A stretch of DNA of 64,000 bases from Sphingopyxis sp. QXT-31 (GTDB taxonomy: Bacteria; Pseudomonadota; Alphaproteobacteria; Sphingomonadales; Sphingomonadaceae), in the NCBI RefSeq assembly GCF_001984035.1, contig NZ_CP019449.1, forward strand, positions 1,240,001 to 1,304,000. Direction: 5' to 3'. This document shows, one piece after another, positions 7,749-14,775 of this stretch. How positions within the stretch are numbered: the first letter of the stretch is position 1; every line of letters begins with the position of its first letter. The translations under genes were made by a program, and so were the position numbers. A model generated the notes under the pieces. That model ran no database searches. It had not been told where the DNA came from and worked only from the letters and a program-made list of their open reading frames with translations.

Positions 7749-8363
7749 CTAGTTCTGCGACGGGAAAATCCCTGCATTCACGACGCAAAAGGTTACCGCC
7801 AGCGTCGGCGGCCGGTGATCCCACGGCTGGTCGCCGCCGGTGTTGCGGATGATCAGCGTCTCGCGGTTGATCAATTGCGCATAGGGCGCGGTGCCGCTGA
7901 CATATTTGTTCGCGGGCGTGGTGCCAAACAGATTGCGGAAGGCCGCTTTCGAATCGCCGACGGCAGAGGTCGTGCGCACCAGCGCCGTATGTTCGTGCCG
8001 CGGCATGTTCGCGATCGTCATCAGATTGGTTTCGGTGCCGGCCCTTTCGCCGATGACGCGGCTTGTCAGCCCCGGGCCCTGTCCTTGGCCCATCGAGGTG
8101 CGTCCGCGCAGGTCTGGAAGAGCGAAGGTAGTTACACCATCACCGCCGTAAGTGGTGCCATAGAGCGTGTAGAGCGTGCTTTCCTGTGCGATGCTGAGCA
8201 GGCTGCCGTCGGCGCGGAGCGTCCCGATCGGACAGAAATTGCCGCCGAGCTTCAATATCTGGCCGAGATAATTATCCTGCGCTGCTGCGGGGGAAGTCAG
8301 GCTCGCGCAGCTGATAGCTACCGCCGACGCCGATATGAATATTGAACTGCGCAACACAGTCAT
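7749..8363 (-). CDS. Secreted tail-collar (MdpB-like) protein, type A, first triplet (A1)
   Basis: 204 residues from the ATG at 8363. An ATG three codons earlier (8372) cannot be excluded; I prefer 8363 because MTVLRSS matches the MTMLRKS start of A2 and leaves a G-rich ribosome site upstream. Signal peptide to about residue 31 (SPAAA-QD). Mature DNYLGQILKLGGNFCPIGT, Collar core YTLYGTTYGGDGVTTF and ALPDLRGR, PRHEHTALVRTTSA, PYAQLINRETLIIRNTG and TFCVVNAGIFPSQN. First gene of the nine-gene array, preceded by a promoter-like element and 98 bases past the stop of the yghU-like gene. Confidence 0.85.
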   Translation of the reverse strand: MTVLRSSIFISASAVAISCASLTSPAAAQDNYLGQILKLGGNFCPIGTLRADGSLLSIAQESTLYTLYGTTYGGDGVTTFALPDLRGRTSMGQGQGPGLTSRVIGERAGTETNLMTIANMPRHEHTALVRTTSAVGDSKAAFRNLFGTTPANKYVSGTAPYAQLINRETLIIRNTGGDQPWDHRPPTLAVTFCVVNAGIFPSQN

Positions 8364-8395
8364 GCCCCCCATCCCGCTGCCCCAAGACGCGCGAC

Positions 8396-8421
8396 GCTAA
8401 CGGAAAAATCGCCAAAGTCAA
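8396..8421 (-). promoter_or_regulatory. Putative promoter ahead of collar triplet 1
   Basis: TTGACT (8421-8416), 14 bases, then GTTAGC (8401-8396) on the minus strand, 32 bases before the A1 start. The length and 20 of 26 bases match the element ahead of triplet 3 at 4257-4282. Confidence 0.45.
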
Positions 8422-8461
8422 AGTCGCCCAGGCAAATAAATCATGGGGTTGCGTTTTGAGC

Positions 8462-9343
8462 TCAGCGTTCGTCGGCAGGCGCGAGCTTGTCTTGCGTGCG
8501 CAGGTCGAAGTCGCTCGCGTCGTGGCGTTCGTGAAGCTGGCTCGCGGGATCGCCCATCACGCGGTTGACCATGCGCCCGCGCTTGACTGCAGGGCGCGCC
8601 GCGATCTGATCGGTCCAACGCTGGACATTCTTGTAATCCTGCACCTGCAGGAATTCGCCCGCGTCATAGACCAGCCCCTTGGCGAGCGCGCCGTACCAGG
8701 GCCAGATCGCCATGTCGGCGATTGTATAATCGGTGCCCGCGATATATTCGCTCTCCGCGAGCCGCCGGTCGAGCACATCGAGTTGGCGCTTCACCTCCAT
8801 GGCATAGCGATTGATCGGATACTCCATCTTATAGGGCGCATAGGCGTAAAAATGCCCGAAGCCGCCGCCGAGGAAGGGCGCGCTGCCCATTTGCCACATC
8901 AGCCACGACAGGGTTTCAGCGCGCGCGGCGGTTTCGGTCGGCAGGAAGGCGCCGAATTTCTCGGCGAGATGGATCAGGATCGCCCCCGATTCAAAGATGC
9001 GGATCGGCTCGGCGCCGCTGCGGTCGACCATCACCGGGATCTTGCTGTTCGGATTGATCGCGACATAGCCGCTCGAGAATTGGTCGCCCTCGCCGATGTT
9101 GATCAGCCAGGCGTCATATTCGGCGCCGCCGTGCCCCGCGGCGAGCAGTTCCTCGAGCATCACGGTGACCTTCACGCCATTGGGCGTGCCGAGCGAATAA
9201 AGCTGGAGCGGATGCTTGCCGACCGGCAGCTCCTTGTCGTGCGTCGGCCCCGCGATCGGCCGGTTGATGTTCGCGAAACGCCCGCCGCTTTCCTTGTCCC
9301 AGGTCCAGACCTTCGGCGGAACATAGTCGGTGGCGTCGCTCAT
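8462..9343 (-). CDS. yghU: YghU-family glutathione-dependent disulfide oxidoreductase
   Basis: 293 residues from the ATG at 9343, which has AGGAG seven bases upstream; the frame extends 26 codons further without a ribosome site. YghU/YfcG proteins are cytosolic GST-fold enzymes with glutathione-dependent disulfide reductase activity. Visible: an N-terminal extension with WTWDKESGGRFANINRPIAGPTH (the YghU signature), a thioredoxin-fold part with LYSLGTPNGVKVTVMLEE and NSKIPVMVD then IFESGAILIHLAEKFG (glutathione gamma-Glu site, E-S), then a helical C-terminal domain with YTIADMAIWPWY. Length matches the family (about 290). Same strand as the CoA-transferase upstream and the collar array downstream, but probably a separate unit. 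Confidence 0.85.
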   Translation of the reverse strand: MSDATDYVPPKVWTWDKESGGRFANINRPIAGPTHDKELPVGKHPLQLYSLGTPNGVKVTVMLEELLAAGHGGAEYDAWLINIGEGDQFSSGYVAINPNSKIPVMVDRSGAEPIRIFESGAILIHLAEKFGAFLPTETAARAETLSWLMWQMGSAPFLGGGFGHFYAYAPYKMEYPINRYAMEVKRQLDVLDRRLAESEYIAGTDYTIADMAIWPWYGALAKGLVYDAGEFLQVQDYKNVQRWTDQIAARPAVKRGRMVNRVMGDPASQLHERHDASDFDLRTQDKLAPADER

Positions 9344-9417
9344 CGGGAACTCCTGCGTCAGATTGTGTACTGGCCGGTATTTAATCGCGCGAGGCGGCGG
9401 CGTCCAGTCGAGCAGCG

Positions 9418-10596
9418 TCAAATAATGTTTTGCGCGCGCAAAGCCCCAATGGCTTCGGCGTCGTAACCGAGCTCCGCGAGAATCGCGTCGCTATGCTCGC
9501 CGACATAGGGCGCGCGCAGCGGTGCAGCCTTGCCGCTCGCCGAAAGGGTGATCGGCGTGCGCACCACGGGCGCCGGACCGAAGCCGCCCGGATACTCCAT
9601 CGGATCGACCAGCCCAGTCGCGGCGACCTGTGGATGCGCGAGTGCCTCCGCTGGCTTCAGCACCGGCCCCGCTGGAACCTTGGCTGCACCGAGTTCGTCG
9701 AGCGCCTGATGATTCGTCCGCGCCGCGCACCATTCGGCCATCACGGCGCTGAGTTCCGCGCCATGCCCGCCCCGCGAAGTATCATTGGCGAAACGCGGAT
9801 CGTCGGCGAGGTCGGGCCGCCCGACCAGCCGCGCCCAGCGCGCGAAGATCGGATTGCCGACGACCTGCGTCATGATCCAGCCGTCCTGTGTCGCGAAGAT
9901 GTCGGTCGGCGCCGAGCTGAAGGCGCGGTTGCCCATCATGCCGCGGTCGATGCCGTTCAGCGCATGGTCGATCGTCAGTCCGTTGGTGATCGCGAGCGCG
10001 GTGCCGAGCAGCGAGCCCGACACGCGCTGGCCGACGCCGGTCACCTCGCGCTCGCGCAGCGCCAGCATCACTCCGAAGGCGCAGTGCAACGCGGTGGTGA
10101 AATCGACATAATTGACCTGCGCGCGCGCCGGTTCGCCGTCCTTGCCGCCGATATAGACCGCGCCGGACATCGCCTGCCCGACCGCGTCGAAACCGACATG
10201 CTGCGCGAGCGGTCCTTCGATCCCGAATGCAGATGCGGTCACGAGAATGACGCGCGGGTTGAGTTCCGACAGCGTCGGGTAATCTAGGCCGAGCTTCACC
10301 AGCGCGCCGTCGGGCATATTGGCGATCACCACGTCGGCGCTCGCGATCAGCTTGCGCACGATCGCGCGGCCCTCGTCGCTCCCAGGCTTCAGCGTCAGGC
10401 AACGCTTGTTCCGATTCATCTGCAGGAACATCGCACCCGAGCCGTCCTCGGCGACGGGCACCGAAAAGCGGTCCTCGTTTCCGCCAGGCGCCTCGATGCG
10501 GATCACGTCAGCGCCATAATCGGCGAGCAGCGCGCCCACATAGGGCCCGGCGATATAGCGCCCGAAATCGAGTACACGGATGCCCTTCAGCGGCAT
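9418..10596 (-). CDS. Family III CoA-transferase (CaiB/BaiF type)
   Basis: 392 residues from the ATG at 10596, with GGGGGAGG upstream; an upstream in-frame ATG at 10638 adds a 14-residue tail of no family character. Begins MPLKGIRVLDFGRYIAGPYVGALLADYGADVIRIEAPGG, the classic CaiB/BaiF opening, with FLQMNRNKRCLTLKP and ASAFGIEGPLAQHVGFDAVGQAMSG following. These dimeric cytosolic enzymes move CoA between carboxylic acids through an Asp-linked anhydride. In this protein the segment that normally carries the catalytic Asp reads GQRVSGSLLG (about residues 189-198), with Ser193 where CaiB-like enzymes have Asp. Substrate unknown. It is divergent from the amidohydrolase gene. Confidence 0.85.
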   Translation of the reverse strand: MPLKGIRVLDFGRYIAGPYVGALLADYGADVIRIEAPGGNEDRFSVPVAEDGSGAMFLQMNRNKRCLTLKPGSDEGRAIVRKLIASADVVIANMPDGALVKLGLDYPTLSELNPRVILVTASAFGIEGPLAQHVGFDAVGQAMSGAVYIGGKDGEPARAQVNYVDFTTALHCAFGVMLALREREVTGVGQRVSGSLLGTALAITNGLTIDHALNGIDRGMMGNRAFSSAPTDIFATQDGWIMTQVVGNPIFARWARLVGRPDLADDPRFANDTSRGGHGAELSAVMAEWCAARTNHQALDELGAAKVPAGPVLKPAEALAHPQVAATGLVDPMEYPGGFGPAPVVRTPITLSASGKAAPLRAPYVGEHSDAILAELGYDAEAIGALRAQNII

Positions 10597-10734
10597 ATAG
10601 CCTCCCCCTCCATATTGTGGCCTCCGGCTAGCAGTCACTGGTCGAGGCGGCCAGCGCCTTCATCGAAACCCCGGCCTTGCACTCCGCGCCCAAAGCCATA
10701 TGGTCGCATCATAATTTCAACAGGGGAAACTAAA

Positions 10735-13700
10735 ATGGCGCGCTTCGCTCTCGCCCTGGCCATGTCGCTGGCCTGCTCGACTTCGGTCTTCGCTCAAACC
10801 GCTCCGGCGCCCGCTGCATCCGGCGCTGAGGAGAAGAAAGCAGAGAAGTGGGACGTCAACGCGCCGCCCGGCATGACGACGCGCAAGGTCAACATCGCGG
10901 TCGACGAGGGCAGCTGGATGAACGTCGACGTCGCGCCCGACGGGCGGACGATCGCTTTCGACCTGCTCGGCGACATCTATACGATGCCGATCGAGGGCGG
11001 CACGCCGACGCGCATCGCCGAGGGGCTCGCCTATGAGCATCAGCCGCGCTTCTCGCCCGACGGCAGCCGCATCGCCTTTGTCTCCGACCGCGGCGGCGGC
11101 GACAATATTTGGCTGATGAACCGCGACGGCAGCAACAAGGTCCAGCTGTCGAAGGAGGATTTCCGCCTGCTCAACCAGCCGAGCTGGTCGCCCGACGGCC
11201 AATTCATCGTCGCCAAGAAGCATTTCACTACGGGCCGCTCGCTCGGCACCGGCGAGGTGTGGATGTACCATGTCTCGGGCGGCGCGGGAGTGCCTTTGGT
11301 CAAGAAACCCAACGAACGCCACCAGAAGGAGCTCGGCGAGCCGATCTTCGCCCCCGACGGCAAGAGCGTCTATTTCACGCGCAACGTCACCCCCGGCCCG
11401 ATCTTCGAATATGCGCAGGACAGCAACAGCGACCTGTTCCACATCGAGCGCTACGACCTCGATGACGGCGAGACGAGCACGGCGGCCTCGGGCGCGGGCG
11501 GCGCGGTACGCCCGACCCCTTCGCCCGACGGCAAGAAGCTCGCCTATGTCCGCCGCGAGGGCACGCAGTCAAAGCTCTATGTGAAGGACCTCGCCTCGGG
11601 GCAGGAGCGCAAAGTCTATGATGCGCTCGACCAGGATGTGCAGGAAACCTGGGCGGTGACCGGCGTCTATCCGAACATGGCGTGGACGCCCGACGGCAAG
11701 GGTCTGGTCTTCTGGGCGGGCGGCAAGCTACGCCGCGTCGGCGCCGCCGGCGGCGAAGCGCGGGTGATCCCGTTCAGCATCGCCGACGACCGCGTGATCG
11801 TCGATGCGGCACATCCGACGGTCGAGGTCGCCCCCGACAGCTTCACGACCAAGATGCCGCGCTGGTCCGAAGTCTCGCCCGACGGCCGCACCGTGGTGTT
11901 CGAAACGCTCGGCAAGCTCTGGACTAAGCCCGCGAGGGGCGGCACCGCGCGGCGGCTGACCGCGGCGAAGGACGATGCGATGGAGGCCTGGCCGAGCTGG
12001 TCGCGCGACGGCAGGTCGATCGTCTTCGTGCGCTGGACCGACAGCGGCCTTGGCGAAATCCATGTCAGCCCCGCCGCGGGCGGCGCGTCGCGCAAGGTGA
12101 CGAGCGTTCCGGGCCATTATGCCGAACCGCGCTTCTCGCCCGATGGTAAGACGATCGCCTTCGAGCGCCGCGGCAGCGGCGGGCTGACGTCGGCCAAATG
12201 GAGCGAGGATCCGGGCGTCTATCGCGTTGCTGCCGCAGGCGGCGCGCCCGAGCGCGTCAGCTCCGATGGCGCCAAGCCGCAGTTCGGTGCCGACAATGAC
12301 CGCCTGTTCATGGTCGCCGCCGCCGATGGCAAGAGCCAGCTGGTCAGCACCGGACTCCACGGTCAGGACAAGCGCGTCCACGCCAGCGGCGAACTGGTCA
12401 GCGATTACGAGATTTCGCCCGACGGCCGCACGCTGGCCTTCCGCCAGAATTACGACGCCTATGTCACTCCGCTGATGCCCGGTGGGCAGGACGTCTCGCT
12501 CGGCACCAAGAGCGCCGCGCTGCCCGTCACGCGCGTCAGCGGCAGCGGTGCCGATTATATGCACTGGTCGAACGGCGGATCGAAACTCCACTGGAGCCGC
12601 GGTGCGACCTTGTTCAGCGCCGACCTCGCGAGCCTGTTCTTCAACGCCCCGGCGGACGAAAAGGCGCCGAAATTCGCGCCGCCGACCGACGGCGTCTCGC
12701 TCGCGATGACGCAGGCCGTGGCGAAGCCCAAGGGCACCGTGGTGATCACCGGCGCGCGCATCGTCACCATGGCCGACAAGGCCGGCGGCATCATCGACAA
12801 TGGCGCGATCGTGATCGAGGGCGACCGCATCACCGCCGTCGGTCCGCTCGCCGCGATCAGCGTGCCCGCGGGCGCGATCACCGTCGACGCGGCGGGCAAG
12901 ACGATCGTCCCGGGCTTCGTCGATGCGCATGCGCATGGCGCGCACGGCGACGACGAACTGGTGCCGCAGCAGAACTGGTCGGAGATCGTCAATCTCGCGA
13001 TGGGCACGACTACGAGCCACAACCCCTCGTCGCGCGCGTCGGAGATTTTCCCTTCGTCCGAGATGCAGCGCGCCGGGCTGATCCTCGCGCCGCGCATCTT
13101 CTCGACCGGCGAGATCATCTACGGCGCAAAGGCGGCGGGGGTCTATGCCGAGATCAACAGCTATGAAGACGCGCTCGCGCACGTCCGTCGGCTGAAGGCG
13201 CAGGGCGCGCACAGCGTCAAGAACTACAACCAGCCGCGCCGTGAACAGCGCCAGATGGTGGTCAAGGCGGCTCAGGCCGAGGGGATGGAGGTCGTGCCCG
13301 AGGGTGGCTCGCTCTACACGATGGACCTGACGCTGATCCAGGACGGCAATTCGACCGTCGAACACAATATCCCGCTCCATACCTTCTACAAGGATCTGGT
13401 GCAGCTGTGGGGGCAGACGACGGTCGATTATACGCCGACGCTGGTCGTCACCTATGGCGGCCCGGCGGGCGATCCCTATTGGCGCGCGCACACCAATGTG
13501 TGGGAGCATCCGATCCTGACCAAACATATCCCGCCGACCGATCTCGCCGCGCAGAACAAGCGCCGCGTCATCGCGCCCGAGGGCGATTATGTCGACGACG
13601 ATTCGGCACGCGAGGCGTTGAAGATCGCCGAGGCGGGCCGCAACGTCTCGATCGGCGCGCACGGCCAGCAATCGGGGCTCGGCGCGCATTGGGAGATTTG

Positions 13701-13992
13701 GTCTTTTGTCAGGGGCGGGTGGAGCAATATCGACGCGCTTCGCGCCGCGACGATCATGCCCGCGCAATCGCTGGGCTATGCCAGGGATATCGGCTCGCTC
13801 GAGCCGGGCAAGCTCGCCGACCTGCTGATTCTCGATGCCGACCCGACGGTCGAGATTCGCAACACCGAAAAAATCCACCGCGTGATGCTCGGCGGGCGGC
13901 TCTACGACCCGCTGACGATGAACGAGGTCGACACCGGCAACCGCAAGCGTGCGCCCTATGGTTGGGAAAACGACCTGCCCTCGGGCAAATGA
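10735..13992 (+). CDS. Secreted TolB-propeller / amidohydrolase fusion protein
   Basis: 1085 residues from the ATG at 10735 (AGGGGAAACTAAA upstream), which starts a clean signal peptide MARFALALAMSLACSTSVFA. Residues about 50-640 hold WD40/TolB-like blades, with repeated PDG-x-x-I-A-F motifs (FSPDGSRIAFVSD, WSPDGQFIV, PSPDGKKLAYV, FSPDGKTIAF, ISPDGRTLAF). From about residue 670 an amidohydrolase domain follows: VVITGARIVTM, the metal site VDAHAHG, later STVEHNIPLHT and IGAHGQQSGLGAH, ending GSLEPGKLADLLILDADP. Likely a periplasmic metal-dependent hydrolase acting on peptides or related amides; similar fusions are common in sphingomonads, with undefined substrates. Single gene, divergent from the CoA-transferase. 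Confidence 0.85.
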   Translation: MARFALALAMSLACSTSVFAQTAPAPAASGAEEKKAEKWDVNAPPGMTTRKVNIAVDEGSWMNVDVAPDGRTIAFDLLGDIYTMPIEGGTPTRIAEGLAYEHQPRFSPDGSRIAFVSDRGGGDNIWLMNRDGSNKVQLSKEDFRLLNQPSWSPDGQFIVAKKHFTTGRSLGTGEVWMYHVSGGAGVPLVKKPNERHQKELGEPIFAPDGKSVYFTRNVTPGPIFEYAQDSNSDLFHIERYDLDDGETSTAASGAGGAVRPTPSPDGKKLAYVRREGTQSKLYVKDLASGQERKVYDALDQDVQETWAVTGVYPNMAWTPDGKGLVFWAGGKLRRVGAAGGEARVIPFSIADDRVIVDAAHPTVEVAPDSFTTKMPRWSEVSPDGRTVVFETLGKLWTKPARGGTARRLTAAKDDAMEAWPSWSRDGRSIVFVRWTDSGLGEIHVSPAAGGASRKVTSVPGHYAEPRFSPDGKTIAFERRGSGGLTSAKWSEDPGVYRVAAAGGAPERVSSDGAKPQFGADNDRLFMVAAADGKSQLVSTGLHGQDKRVHASGELVSDYEISPDGRTLAFRQNYDAYVTPLMPGGQDVSLGTKSAALPVTRVSGSGADYMHWSNGGSKLHWSRGATLFSADLASLFFNAPADEKAPKFAPPTDGVSLAMTQAVAKPKGTVVITGARIVTMADKAGGIIDNGAIVIEGDRITAVGPLAAISVPAGAITVDAAGKTIVPGFVDAHAHGAHGDDELVPQQNWSEIVNLAMGTTTSHNPSSRASEIFPSSEMQRAGLILAPRIFSTGEIIYGAKAAGVYAEINSYEDALAHVRRLKAQGAHSVKNYNQPRREQRQMVVKAAQAEGMEVVPEGGSLYTMDLTLIQDGNSTVEHNIPLHTFYKDLVQLWGQTTVDYTPTLVVTYGGPAGDPYWRAHTNVWEHPILTKHIPPTDLAAQNKRRVIAPEGDYVDDDSAREALKIAEAGRNVSIGAHGQQSGLGAHWEIWSFVRGGWSNIDALRAATIMPAQSLGYARDIGSLEPGKLADLLILDADPTVEIRNTEKIHRVMLGGRLYDPLTMNEVDTGNRKRAPYGWENDLPSGK

Positions 13993-14004
13993 TTGTTAGG
14001 GTAT

Positions 14005-14030
14005 GCGGCGGGGATTCGACGCCCCGCCGC
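14005..14030 (+). terminator. GC-rich hairpin after the amidohydrolase gene
   Basis: GCGGCGGGG (14005-14013) pairs with 14022-14030 around an 8-base loop, 13 bases past the stop codon. No T-run follows, so termination is inferred from position and stem strength only. Confidence 0.5.
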
Positions 14031-14078
14031 GCTCCCGTTATGAAACGACGAACCGTTGTGGTGAACGGCGCATCACCC

Positions 14079-14106
14079 TTGCGCCGCTAAGCCCTTTGCC
14101 TATAGA
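14079..14106 (+). promoter_or_regulatory. Putative promoter of the virB operon
   Basis: TTGCGC (14079-14084), a 16-base spacer and TATAGA (14101-14106), 47 bases ahead of the virB2 TTG start. It is the only promoter-like pair I see between the amidohydrolase hairpin and virB2. The spacer and the -10 are good, the -35 is weak. Confidence 0.5.
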
Positions 14107-14153
14107 CATTTAGGCTTGGGGAGTGCTGAGGCCAGCGGGTCGGGGGGAATATT

Positions 14154-14480
14154 TTGCGTAGTTTGAAAGCCAGAGTGTCGGCGATTGCGGCTTCGATGGC
14201 AGGCCTGTTCCACGCGGCGAACGCCTATGCCGCAACCGTGCTGCCCGACCCCGAGGGTTCGGGCGCGATCGTCAACGCCGTACGCTGGCTGCAGGGCACC
14301 TTGCTGGGAACCGTTGCGACCGTCGTTGCGATCATCGCGGTTGCCTCGGTCGGTTTCCTGATGCTCACCGGGCGGATCAACTGGCGCTATGGCGCCACCG
14401 TGATCCTCGGCTGCTTCATCCTCTTCGGCGCCGCCAGCATCGTCGCGGGCATCCAGTCGGCTTCGGGAAGCGGGCTCTAG
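14154..14480 (+). CDS. virB2: VirB2/TrbC-type T4SS pilin
   Basis: 108 residues from a TTG start, preceded by GGGGGGAAT about six bases away; no ATG would keep the signal sequence. Long signal peptide MRSLKARVSAIAASMAGLFHAANAYA-A, then a short mature pilin with two hydrophobic helices (LLGTVATVVAIIAVASVGFLML and YGATVILGCFILFGAASIVAGI) joined by a TGRINWR loop. This is the standard VirB2 layout and size. It forms the T4SS pilus in the family. First gene of the vir operon; virB3 begins 10 bases after its stop. Confidence 0.85.
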   Translation: MRSLKARVSAIAASMAGLFHAANAYAATVLPDPEGSGAIVNAVRWLQGTLLGTVATVVAIIAVASVGFLMLTGRINWRYGATVILGCFILFGAASIVAGIQSASGSGL

Positions 14481-14490
14481 GAGCGCCGCC

Positions 14491-14775
14491 ATGAGCGATC
14501 TCGACCGCGATCCCCTGTTTGTGGCGCTGACGCGGCCGCAGATGTTCGCGGGCGTCACCTACAGCTTCTTCGTGATCAATGCGATCGTCGCGACGGAGCT
14601 GTTCCTCATCTTTCGCTCGCCTTGGGCGCTGATCGGCGCGGTCTTCGTCCATATGGCCGGCGCACTGCTCTGCCTGCGCGAGCCGCGCTTCTTCGACATC
14701 TGGCTGACCAAGGTCAGCCGCTGTCCGCGCGTCAAGAATTTCAAGACCTGGCAGTGCAACTCCTATCGTCCCTGA
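14491..14775 (+). CDS. virB3: VirB3-like T4SS inner-membrane protein
   Basis: 94 residues. MSDLDRDPLFVALTRPQMFAGVTYSFFVINAIV matches the VirB3 consensus (DPLFVALTRPxMxxGV), with two membrane helices at about 18-37 and 42-60 and a short basic C-terminal tail (WLTKVSRCPRVKNFKTW). In known systems VirB3 works with VirB4 at the cytoplasmic membrane. Its end overlaps the proposed start of virB4 by 22 bases. Confidence 0.88.
   Translation: MSDLDRDPLFVALTRPQMFAGVTYSFFVINAIVATELFLIFRSPWALIGAVFVHMAGALLCLREPRFFDIWLTKVSRCPRVKNFKTWQCNSYRP

Noticed and set aside
2282..8363. Collar genes as part of a prophage or tailocin
   Set aside because: No capsid, sheath, tube, baseplate, lysis, integrase or terminase genes are nearby, and every collar protein carries a Sec signal peptide, which phage tail proteins do not.
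11728..13878. A 716-codon open frame antisense to the amidohydrolase gene
   Set aside because: It is a shadow frame: high-GC codon bias on the plus strand keeps the opposite frame free of stops. The translation is Arg/Gly/Ala-rich with no family motif, while the plus-strand product has signal peptide, propeller and metal motifs.
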